64,000 nucleotides of DNA from Clytia hemisphaerica (taxonomy: Eukaryota > Cnidaria > Hydrozoa > Leptothecata > Clytiidae): contig CACVBU010000910.1 of assembly GCA_902728285.1 (NCBI GenBank), forward strand, positions 124,001 through 188,000, in the 5' to 3' direction. This document shows positions 10,701 through 22,700 of this stretch, piece by piece (the first letter of the stretch is position 1; every line of letters starts with the position of its first letter). The translations under genes and the position numbers were made by a program. The notes beneath the pieces were generated by a model, which saw only the letters and a program-made list of their open reading frames with translations, had not been told where the DNA came from and did no database searches.

Positions 10701-13700
10701 ACTCTTGCTTGAAGAAACTTTACGAGCCTATTTTCAAACTTATCTGATTGTTTCTTAACAAGATCGACTCTATATTTCAATCAACCTGTTGGCATCTGTC
10801 GCTGCTAAAAATTTAATGAAAGGTTTTCACTTCAGTGACTTGTTACAGTAGTTTGGGTATGTCGGACATTCTTGGCAAGATCTTTGAAGAACAAAGACGT
10901 TTGAAAAGTGTCATTTCAAACAGAAGCTCAAAGGACCCGCTAAGCTTGCTGGGGACGTACAAAATCCCAAAGAGTACAACAACAACAACACCAACTACAA
11001 ACCAACAAAGGAAAGAACAAAGGAAGTTTGTGCAACGGGACCAGAGGGACAGCAAAGAAGTCAGCCCTTCACAGGTTCCTCACTCTGAGGAAAGGCCACG
11101 GTTCGGGAACCGACGCCTTAAAACACAACCAACTGGTATTCCATCCAAAAAGGAATACGAGAAGAAGCTAGTGCAGCTGAAGAGGTTGCAGAAGAAAGAA
11201 GAGAAACACATCAAGCAGCTGAAAGGACGTGTTGAGGAGCGGAAAAGGAAGATCGCCGATTGCCATCGACGTATCGCGGACATCGACGATCCAAAATAAG
11301 GTAATAGAACTCATACAATCTTCATAACTCACTCTTACGAGCCTTCGGTTCGTTCAGGTGAGACCGAGGATCTATTGAATACATCGCGACTTGGTCAGAT
11401 AGCACGGTCCTATCCATACAATCTTCATAACTCACTATTGCGAGCCTTAGGCGCGCTCAAGTGAGACCGAAAGTCTATTGGATACACTGTGATCACTGAT
11501 CACCACCCAAGCGACCAATTCTAGATTTACCTTAAGATTTGCCAGCTGTTCAACCGTAGATCGCCAACTTGCAAACCAAACCAACAAAGAGATACCAATT
11601 GACCGCAATTTGTCTTGCTTGCGCCAGCGACTAGAGAATTCAGACCTCGCACTATGTATGACAACAATAGCGACGATGGCAGCCGCCCACCGTCACTTCC
11701 GGAAAAGACCTTTTTGAGACGAAGAAGGAGTTCGCATTACGCACCCTTGTTGGACGATCTCCAGCAGCTGGATGACAGAGACAGAATTGCCTCCAATGGA
11801 CAACAATTAAGCGATGAAATCGACCGCTTAGCGGCTGAAGTCAAGAGAATTAAGATGGAATCAACACCTTATCCTTCAAAAGAAGAGCCTTCGGACCGCA
11901 ACTCATTTCCACAGAGAAGACATGGCCTACAGTCACAAAGAGGTAACGACCAAGCTGACTTGAAGTCTTTTTCTGCGGAGGAATCATTTATCGAGTCCAT
12001 CCACAAGCTGACTCGACCTAATGTTACAAAGAAGGACCTGCCGATCTTCGATGGTACAGAATCAAAGTCGTTCAAGATGTTTCTCCAAGAATTCGAGGAC
12101 ATCACTAAACTTGGTCAATGGTCTGATGAAGATAAGCTTGCTGCTCTCCCAACGATATTGGAAGGCAGACCTAAATTGTATTACCACCGGCTGGATCCCA
12201 AGAAGAAAAAGACATATGAAAACGCCATTAAAGCAATCGAGAAGATGTTTGATTCACCCGAGAACATCTGCATTCTAAGACGTGAACTTCGTAACATCCA
12301 GCAGGGCGAGTTACCTCTCGTCGAATACCTTGAGCGATTAGAGTATTTGTTCACAGAGCTCTCTGTTCCCGAAGATCGTCACTTGGACCTCCTGACAGGT
12401 GGACTCCGGGAAGATCTCCAGGACTACTTGGATCTAAAGGAAATAAAAACCTACGATAGTGCAGTGAGAAGCTTAAAGATGAAGGAATCCGTCAGGAGAA
12501 CGAAGCCAGTAGATGCACGCCTAACTGCTATCTGCGATAAACTGAGCGCAATCGAAGAGAGGCTGGATGAAGCTCCTGCGGTAAAAGCAGCGGTGAATAA
12601 CAACCAAGCTGATGTAGCTGCCTTGCTACGAGAGATCAACCGTCTCAAATCACAAAACAGAAGTGGGCAGAGAGGTTACAACCGAAGTAATGGGTACAAC
12701 CAAGGTAACGGGTACAACCAAAGAGGTGTATACAGCCAAAGAAATACTTACGACCAAAGAAATGCGCAAAACTGCCAAAATTGTGGCAAACAAGGTCACA
12801 CTGAAGAGACATGCAGAAGTCCTCGAAAAAGAACGGTTGGTGACCTCCTTTGCTGGAACTGTGGTGGTAAAGGTCACCGTGCAAGACAATGTGGGCAAAT
12901 GTCAGCGAATGTCAGATGCTTGGAAGAGGCCAAAGGCGAAGGACCACTGTTGGCTGTAACCATTGGTGCTTTCGACATAGACGCACTCTGTGATTCCGGT
13001 GCTCAAAAGTCCGTTTTGTCTGAAACTTTCGCCAAGAAATTGGGCTTGTCGATTACGAAATCTGAAGAAAAGGCTAGAGGAATCGGTGGATCGTACCTTC
13101 ATATTATTGGTCATACCCAATTTGAAGTGGAAATTGCCGGAAGAACTTTCACGATCAAGCCAATGGTGCTGAGGGATGTAACCCACCAATTGCTACTTGG
13201 TATCGACTTTCTGCAAGAGCATGGCGCCGTAATTGATTTGGTAAATGACAAGATTTTTCTGCAATATTCAGGTGGACAACTGGAGGCGGACATCCGTATG
13301 ACACTTCCCATGAATCGCCAACCTGTAATTGCAGAGAGAGCAATCCTCCTTCCACCCCAAGCCTCAACAACTTGGAACTTTCTTGAACGAGGTGTTAAAG
13401 ACGTCCAGTCGCTGCCTCACGCTCCAATCGATGTGAGGGTCATGGCAAAGATGGAGGATGGAGCCCGTATAATGATAACGAACCGGACAGACGATGCGAT
13501 TGCAGTACAAGCAGGGGAAATGATAGGAGAATGGATATCCGGAGAGGCGGAAATAACAGATCCGAAGAACCTCACAGATGGGAGAAAGGAAATGGAAGAG
13601 CTAAGTCCGGACCAAGAAGCAGAGCTGAAGGACTTGGTCGCAAATAATAACGACGTGTTTGCAGATAGTGACGAGACACTGGGCCACACACACTTAATGG

Positions 13701-16700
13701 AGTACCAGATTGACACAGGTGATGCTCAACCAATTAAGTTGGGTGTCTACAGCACCACACCAGCCAAGAGAGAAGAAATTGATCGTCAGCTGGCAGAACT
13801 ATTGAAGCAGAAGATTATACAACCGTCCCGAAGTCCCTGGTCGTTTCCTTGCTTATTGGCCAGAAAGCCAGGAGGTGGATGGAGATTTTGTGTTGATTAC
13901 CGCCGTCTAAACAACGTAACCAAGAAAGATGCTTACCCAATACCAAAGGTTCAAGATGTATTAGATCAACTGACTGGAGCGAAATACTTCTCAACAATTG
14001 ATCTTCAAGCAGGATTTCATCAAGTACCTCTCTCCAAAGAAAGTGTGCCAAAAACCGCGTTTGTGACCCACCGGGGACACTTTGAATACCTTCGCTTACC
14101 ATTCGGGCCTACTAATGGTCCAACGGTATTTGAAAGGTTACTCGAGGACATCTTTCGCGCAGAATTATGGAATTATGTCAGTGTCTTTATAGATGACATA
14201 ATAGTCTATTCAAACACTTTCGAAGATCACCTTCAGCACTTAGACACAGTGTTTGACAGACTGAGAAAAGCTGGACTGAAAATGAAAAGATCGAAGTGCT
14301 TCTTCTGTGTACCCACGTTAAATTTCCTTGGTCATGAAATTTCGGCGGCTGGGGTTAAACCAAAAGCAGACAACATCCGACCGCTGATCGATGCGAAGAA
14401 ACCGACAACAACAAAGCAAGTGCAATCCTTCCTCGGACTTACTGGATACTACCGCCGTTTTATCAAAGATTATGCAGAGATAGCGAGACCGCTATACAAA
14501 TGTATCCCCACCTATGTGTGGGGAGGTGAGCAAGAGCAATCCTGGAAGACGCTCATCGAGAAGCTGACCAACCCTCCCCTTCTCCAGTTCCCAGATTTTA
14601 AAAAGGACTTCATCCTTAACACAGACGCCTCAGGATTTGCTATTGGGTACGTCCTTGGTCAATCCGTGAATGGTGACCACCCACATCCGGTCAGGTACGG
14701 AGGGAGAGTCCTAAAGAACGCCGAACTTCGATACACAATAACAGAAAAGGAGCTGCTGGCTTTAGTCTACTCCATTCGAGATTGTAACCAATACCTCGAA
14801 GGGAGACATTTTATGGTCTTCACCGACCATCAACCACTCACGTATGCACTAAAATTCCGCGATAAGACCGGTAGAATCTCTCGTTGGGCGGTGATGCTAC
14901 AACAATATGACTTCACTATCCATTACAAGAAGGGTTCGAAACACAGAGACGCAGACGCAATGACAAGACCACCCATCCAACAAGCCGGAGAAGTCTATTC
15001 TGTAAACAGTCTTACCTTGAAGTCCACGGTGGACATCAGAGCAGATCAAGAAAGAGATGTAACACTGATGAGGCAGATTGTTGGGTCAAGAGGCGAATAT
15101 GCTAAAGATGAAAAGGGTGTTTGGCACCACTTAACAAAGCGAGAGAATCGCGTTATCCACGCTCTAGCTGTACCCCAGAGACATCGCCAAGACATCATTG
15201 ACGCCGTCCACCGACATCCGACAGGAGGACATTTTGGCGTAGAAAAAACAATGAACAAAATATGGCAATCATACTTTTGGCCGGGAATGTATCAAGACGT
15301 GGTGACGTACATCGAAAAATGCCCCGGTTGCAGAGAACACAAGGGAAAATCATTGAAGGCTAGCTTGCAAAGCATCCCTTGCACCCTGCCCTGGCAGGAA
15401 CTCACAGTTGACATACTCGGTCCATTCAAGATGACCCTTACTGGTAACAAATACATCCTATCCTTTGTTGATAGATTCACTGCCTGGCCAGAAGCTTTTT
15501 GCATCCCAAGCTGTGAAACACCAGTATTGGCCCAGATCATGGTGGATGAGATAATCACAAGACATGGCGTGCCTAGAAGCATACTAAGTGATAACGGCCC
15601 AAATTTTGTATCCCTATTGATGAAGGAGGTATGCCGAATACTGGGAATGGAGAAAATAACCACTACTCCTTACCGCTGTCAAACAAATGGAATGTGCGAG
15701 CGATTCCACCGCTCTATTGCTCGTTGCCTAGCACAATACACAGACAAGCATCAAGACGACTGGGACAAATACCTACCCATGATACTTTTTGCATACCGCA
15801 CCTCTCTGAATGCCTCACGCAGATTCACCCCATTCTTCCTTAATTATGGGTACGAGGCTAATTTACCCGTGAACGTTGAACTGGAAAATAACGACACTGA
15901 TTTCATGGATCTCCCGCGTACGCTCAATGGCTTAAGAAGACACTTGCTGAATTTTGGGAGCAATCTAAAAGGAACCTAGAAAGATCGCAACTGGTTGACC
16001 ATCAACGCAACCAACAAGCTGAGGTACCATACGAGGAAGGTGACCTCGTGTTCATTAAGAACAAAAGAAGAGTCAAAGGAAAATCTTTCAAACTCATGCG
16101 GATCTGGTTAGGTCCGTACACGATCACTAGATGTAAACACCCAATCTACTCCATGGTGATTAAAGGAAAAGAGCAGTGGGTTCACTATGATAGAATCAAG
16201 CGACACACAAGAACGCAGGAAGCTGAACCTGAATCAGACAAACAAAACGATGCACCAACTTCATTCGACACTCCTGTATTACCTCCAGCCAACGATGAAA
16301 CAACAGCATCAGCACCTGAAAAGGTTCGCGAACAACCATCAACAGCGAACCTCACTCCTATTCATCAGGGTGAGCTACCTGATGGTCAGTATATTGTTGA
16401 CAAAATCGTAGCACACAAAAAATGTGGACGTGGCTACAAATATCAGATACGATGGAAAGGCTTCCCTAGTGATGATGACAGCTGGGAACCGAGTAAAAAT
16501 ATCAATCGGGACCTCATCAAAGAATACTGGGAGAGATCAGGCGCTCGACCTAGAACAAGCGCAATAAACTCATTATCTACAGTCGTCCTCTACATGCTAT
16601 TCATCTTATTGAAGTGTGTTGGTGCCGCTCAAAACAACTCGAAGACACTTGACCTTGGAGTACTCTACGATTGTACTGTGGTAAAGCCAGTCGGTATTTT

Positions 16701-19700
16701 CGAGTATCCGTCCTTGAAAGATTGTGATCACAATATGGAAGGAGGCAAAGATGACATGTTCACTATTAACGCTGAAATCTTGAAGTATGCGCCGAAAGTT
16801 TCAAAATTTGACATCTACATGTGCTCCCTCGAAAAAGTGACACTCAAATGCGACTACGAGAATTTTTTTATATCCCCGGTTAAATCCAGAGAAACTGAAA
16901 CAATTCGTGTGACATCACAAGACTGCATGAGTGCTGTGAGAAGTGAAAAACTGTTTGTCCTCAGCTCCACTGATGATCACATCGATTTGAAAAAAACCAG
17001 ACACAACTCATGGGAAACGGATTATGACGAGGAATACAAATGCACAGCTGCCTACACCGAGACGATGTACTACTACTCAGTCACCATCAAAGCTTTCCCA
17101 GCTCAAGTGATTGGGGATTCAGCTGAAATCGAGCAGCATCTGGTGGACTCGACTTGTTCTTCACAAATCTTCCCGAGTATTGGCTTTGGGACATGCCGAC
17201 CGTTCTATGAACCAAAAAAGATTATTGTATGGGAGGACCCAAAGCACAACACCACAGATATGGACAGTTTTGGGGTCCACGAGGTGAAGAGGTCGGGTGA
17301 CTACATTCTCGTTGAAGACCTTTTGATCGGAGGAGCCGTACAAAGAGAGTATGATGAGGGCCGATTAATACAACTCGACAACGGAATCGTACTCAAAAAT
17401 CCAAACGTTACAGAAGGCTTATACGAGAAGTTACGTTGGGGACTCAAGTATTACAGTAAGAAGATCGGTGATAACACCCTAGCCCCGATGCTTGAAGCTC
17501 ACCTTTCTTCAGCAATTATGAACCAAAAGAACCTCATGATGAGGGAGTGGGCACGTATCTGCTTCATACAGAACGAGATGACCAGGGTACACCAATGGAT
17601 GATTTCAACTTTTCCTACTTCATCAGCGAGGTGGATTCATCAAGAAGCAGGAGTCACCGTTTCACTTGCTGGTGATGCGCTGGAAGTTGGAAGATGTATG
17701 AGAGTATCTAATTACCACATCTTCCTTAACCGAACATACAATGGCACTTGTTATTTAGATTTCCCCATCATTACAGTACGCGAGAAAGGAATCAGTTTCT
17801 TGAGACTGGTGGACCGTCAAATTGTTTCCGTCAGCGCTCGCATAAACTGCACCGAAAGGCCTCAACGCACATTTATCAAGAAGTCAGAGGGAGTCTTCTA
17901 CCAAGTCGACCACGAAGGGGATGTCACACTAGTCAAGCTGAAGACCGACACTGCAAAGGAGCCGCATAAGTTGAAGCTAAGAAAACTGAGAGGCTTCGAC
18001 GAAAAGATATTGAAGAAGATCCCCGACCATCTCGAACCTTATACCATGCTCCAAATGTTCTCCTACGTTCATGACGCCATCAACGAAGTAAAAAACATCC
18101 AAGCTAATGTTGGAGGGGGAAGTTTCCTCCTCGGAGTAGGAAGGGCCTTGGGTGCCCTGATAGAAGAGACCGCAGAAGGCACGTCATCCATCATTAGCAG
18201 CATTGGCGGTGGGATAAAAGACGTACTAAATGGAGTTGGAGACTCAGGAGAAAAGATCATCACCAGTTTGGGAGACAGCGCCTCAAATATAATAACATCT
18301 ACCGGTGATGCAGTTGAGAAGAGCACTACAGGAATTGGAAGGATGTTCGGAGGATTCTTCGGTGGAGTCGGTGACATCATAAAATGGGCAATGATAATGT
18401 TATTGGTTGCTCTAGTTGCCTACATGAACAGAGCTGCGTTGATGAAAGCCATGAGAAGGTGCTACTACAACAAGAAAGAATCAATCTCCGACCCGAACGA
18501 ATCACACAGAAATTCACAGGATGCTGATAATGAGAACCGACCGTTCGCACCAACAGAACTAGTAACGCTTCATGAGGCTTCAGAGCTTTATGAAGTTCCA
18601 CGCCCAGCTACCCCAACGAGAGCACCAAGACCGAGAGAAACAAGAGTGCACTTCGCCGATGGAAGACCGACGACGTGTAGCTCACGTCGCCCTAGTAGGA
18701 TTTCCACCGTTCGACATCGCTCTGGAAAGTTTATTGCAGATGGCGCTACATGCGACGTTGAAATCTTTGTCGATAAAAGAGTGTTGAAATGTGGTGCAAA
18801 AATCGATACAGGGTCCCCGATCACGATCATGAAAGATACTCTTCTGGAAGGCTTGGACATCACCCCATACTTAGAGCCGACAGCCAAGGATTTGAGGAGC
18901 CTGACGGACGAAAAAATTGAATGTATTGGCAGCGTTACCGTTCCCGTGTCGATAGGGGTTGACACGTGGACGCACAAAGTCTACGTAGCGAAAGGCATCT
19001 TCCACGATTTTCTGTTAGGAACGGACTTCCTTCACCGCGTTGGAGCCATTCTGGATTTCAAACGGCAGAAAATCAACGCTGGATCCGCGATAATGGCAAT
19101 GGCCTATGAAATGCCACGTGCTAGTCCCAGCCGTTGTGGGCCATTTGTCTACAACAAGAATGTGAGGCGATGCGTAGTTGCTATCATTAGCGTCTTGATT
19201 GCGCTAATGATTTTAGGTTACTATCTCCTAGTCATGACGTTTTCAACTCCCTTACAGGAAACCCGCGAAAACATCAAATACAGTGCAGACAACTCGAGCT
19301 TTACAACCAACCCACATCCCACGGTCGAAACAGCCTTTCGTACCATCGAAAGCTGGGACGGAATCACAACCACGACAAAAACCTCAACTCGGCCGTCGGG
19401 GTACACTACAGATGCTCAGATGGAGGAAGATTCAGACCACCCGTACCTAGGTAGTTTCCGTTCGGAATTGAAAGTCCGAATGGGAAAAGTACTATCTAAT
19501 TGGACCGAAAGCATCTACGTGATGGAAATGGCGATTCCAGAGCAGCTGAATGATATTCTCCCCTTGGGGAAACTGAAAGTCTCGTGGTCGGACAAGCGGT
19601 TTGTGGACGCAACGACGCGACAACCGATAACGATGAAGTGCCGAACGCGAGTATGGAAGCCCGACGAGAAGAACTTAAATGACTAACGAAACACTTAAAT

Positions 19701-22700
19701 TTTTTATTTTATATGTATTTTTTTTGGTAACTGGTTAATTGACGTATTGATAAAGACGATCAATGGTAAAATTTAAGCTATAATTGTTACATTCCGATGG
19801 AAAATGCCATTTGGGGTCCAAATGTTTGGGGGCCCCGGCTGTTGTCATGGTGAAGAAACTATATAAAGAATAATCTAGAATCTAGAAAGAAGCTACAAAA
19901 ATATGAATGTGTGTAAATTATTAAAGACTTTGATTTCAAAAGAACATTTTCGTTTTACAAAAGAGAACACTCGCCCACCGGACTCCGAAGGAGCCGGTCG
20001 ACGGTGTCAAAATGATTTATTGGCCACCGAGCGGTACGGCCCAGGAAGAGAAATTATGTATTAGATTTATTGGCATTGCTGAGTTAAACCCAGAGAAGGA
20101 AAAGACTGCGGAGTTGGGGATCTCCGCAGAGTGAAATAAAACCCAAGTCGTAATAATCTGCAGTGAACAGCGCATCCAGACGTGGATATCTTATGAACTT
20201 TTTGTATATATTTATTTGGATTTTATTGTTGGTATCGTGTTTTAACATTGAGTACTTATAATGAACTAAATTCGTGTCCACTCCGTTGAGCCTTGACCCA
20301 GGAACTACAAAGGGTACCAACCCGTCTCCTTACCTTCCAGCGGTAAGTCAGGCCGATATCCGGGAAAACTTTTAAATATAAATTTTGTTGTCATTAGCTC
20401 AGGTATGATCAGCCTTGAGCAACACGACAATTATTTAATCGCTTGTTGTGAAGGGAGAAGCAGAGCTTGCTGCTCAACAGAGTCTATAGAGTGCTCAAAG
20501 AACCGAAGTTCTGAGCGTAATACATCTCTGTTTCAATTTATCCACAGACGGTAGCGGTGGTGGGATATGAGGGATGGAATGTCGAAACTATTAATATCCA
20601 TAAAAAAACTGATAATATGCAGGAAACGAGGTTGAAATAAGATATTTGATATTACAGTTCGGCAAATTCGAACTTAATTCCTATACCTTTTAGCATAAGG
20701 ATCATCAGAATTAAACTGCATAGTTAGCGCAAGCTACAACCTGGCCTGGGTAAAATAAAGTCAAAAAATATTTACCTGGAGAACTGCAAGCATCAAAGGA
20801 AGAGCCCCTTCTTGATTTATGTTCCGTCAAATGTTTCAATTTATCAACAGAAGGTAGCGGTGGAGGGATATGAGGGATGGAATGTCTTTTTTGTGATAGC
20901 TCGCCCGTCCCTGGTCGAAGTTCTTTCGGACTCTTATGCGTATTGATAGGAAGGGAAGCAATTTTATCTTTGGTTGATAATTCTTTCGTTTCATCGATTC
21001 CTTCAATCGATTTCTCGATATTCTCGAAAGATTGTTTACGTTTCGATTTCTTGCTCAACTTGAATGGATTCACTCGAGAGAAACGATTCGATTTTGGAGA
21101 TTTGGAATCTTGCTGCGCATGCGCATGCTCCTTTTTTAATTGTTTTTGTTTATGTTTCGAATCGTGTTTATGTTTCTTCGAAGAAGAATCAATGGCATCT
21201 TTCTCAGCCTTCATTTTGTGGCCTAACTTGACTTCTTTGATGGAATCGTACGTGTTACTGCGCTCAAGATCGTGATCGATGTTCGTATTGGATGAAGGTA
21301 CGAAGGGTTCATAGTTTGATACATCATCACTTTCTTTGCTTCTGTTCATATTAGCAGGGTGGGGTGGCGGTGGAGGCGGGGGCGTGGGATCAACTGGAAT
21401 GGACGTTGATGACGTATTATCAACTTTGGCGTAAAATCCGGACGCGCCTGAATCTTCTTGTTCTTCGAGGGCAATGACGGGTTGAGCGGCCGGTTCCGCT
21501 TTCACCACCACTGCGTATGCGTCAATGGTCGAATTCTCATCTTTTCGTTCCTTATTTTCCGTGGGTTGAACAGACGCGTATAAAGAAGAACCAGCCGAAT
21601 TCTCTTGCGGTTCGTCAACTTTATCGTCCGCTTGGTCATCATCCGCCGAAGTAGTTTTTTCGTAAATGGAATCATCCGGTGGGAGATCGCACGACTCTTT
21701 GGAATCATCATTAGTCTGCCTCCGCACGATTCCACCATTGACAACCTCATATTTTTCTTGCGATTCCTTTATATCGACCACGGCGTATGCTATCTCTTCT
21801 TTCTTAGGTACTTGTTTAACCTTGGTGTAAATACTGTTATCACTGGTCTCACTGTTTCCACTTCCACTGGCATTCTTCTCGTCATTGGTGACCAGTTTGG
21901 CAACTTTCTGATCCTTCTTGCCGTCTGTTTCTTTGATTGATTCATAAGGATCAACTATGGAATTTTGCGATTGACTTTTTGTGGGATCATAATGGTGGAT
22001 TTCTTCGGTTGTAGCATTTTCTGTGGGAGCGGAAGGATATTGTGAAGTGGCCGTGTCTTCTTGGATCTCAACTTTCACGTCCTGAAGAAATGTGAAAAAA
22101 ATCCATTACAGGTCTGTTGGGAGAAGATCGAAATGAACATTTCCAAAAGAAAATGTTTGACAACTGAACCCACAAACTAGCGAGAACAATTCCAAGAAAA
22201 AATATACGACGAAATCAATGATAAAGATAATTGATAAAAATAATTCAAAACAAATGCTCGAATACTACCGGTTGTCCCAGAAAAAAGTCCCCCTCTTTGA
22301 AGTGAATTTTCTCGAGTTCTATGAATCTTTAAAGAATCAATTCTTTTGCATTGGAAAAAGGAAGGATAAACTTAAATTTTGAGGGGTCATTTGTTAAATT
22401 GTCATTTTTCGCCTTTTTTCGACTTTTTTGAAAAGTATTGTTTTAGAATTTAGACGATAACTTTTGATCTAATTGACCAAATTTGACAAATGACCCCTCA
22501 AAATTTAAGTTTATCCTTCCTTTTTCCAATGCAAAAGGATTGATGCTTTCAAAGTTCATAGAGCTCGAGAAAATTCACTTCAAAGAGGGGGACTTTTTTC
22601 TAGGACACCCGGTACCACATCCTGATGAAATTAAAAATGGTTTGCAGAAGGAGGAAGCGAAAAGTCATATCATCCCCCAAAAAATCATAAGCCTTATTCT

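Larger units (their letters stand above)
10835..19980 (+). mobile_element. Ty3/gypsy-like (chromodomain) retroelement with envelope-like ORF; limits uncertain
   Basis: Gag, protease, RT, RNase H and integrase occur in Metaviridae order, followed by a second ORF with chromodomain and membrane-protein regions. The element is antisense to the host adaptor gene and lies in its intron. A TATA-like ACTATATAAAG at about 19858 and a downstream ATTAAA could belong to a 3' LTR, but no matching 5' LTR was found, so the outer limits here are approximate. The gag-pol ORF is 1454 codons without a stop. The pol/ORF2 boundary is in a different frame. Confidence 0.8.

Noticed and set aside
9858..10830. Candidate 5' LTR for the Ty3/gypsy element
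   Set aside because: I compared it with 19,690-20,530 and found no shared segment. No TG...CA pair or primer-binding site could be defended.
12645..12898. Minus-strand ORFs rich in Val, Thr and Phe opposite gag
   Set aside because: Antisense translations of the Asn/Gly-rich repeat and zinc knuckles of the retroelement.
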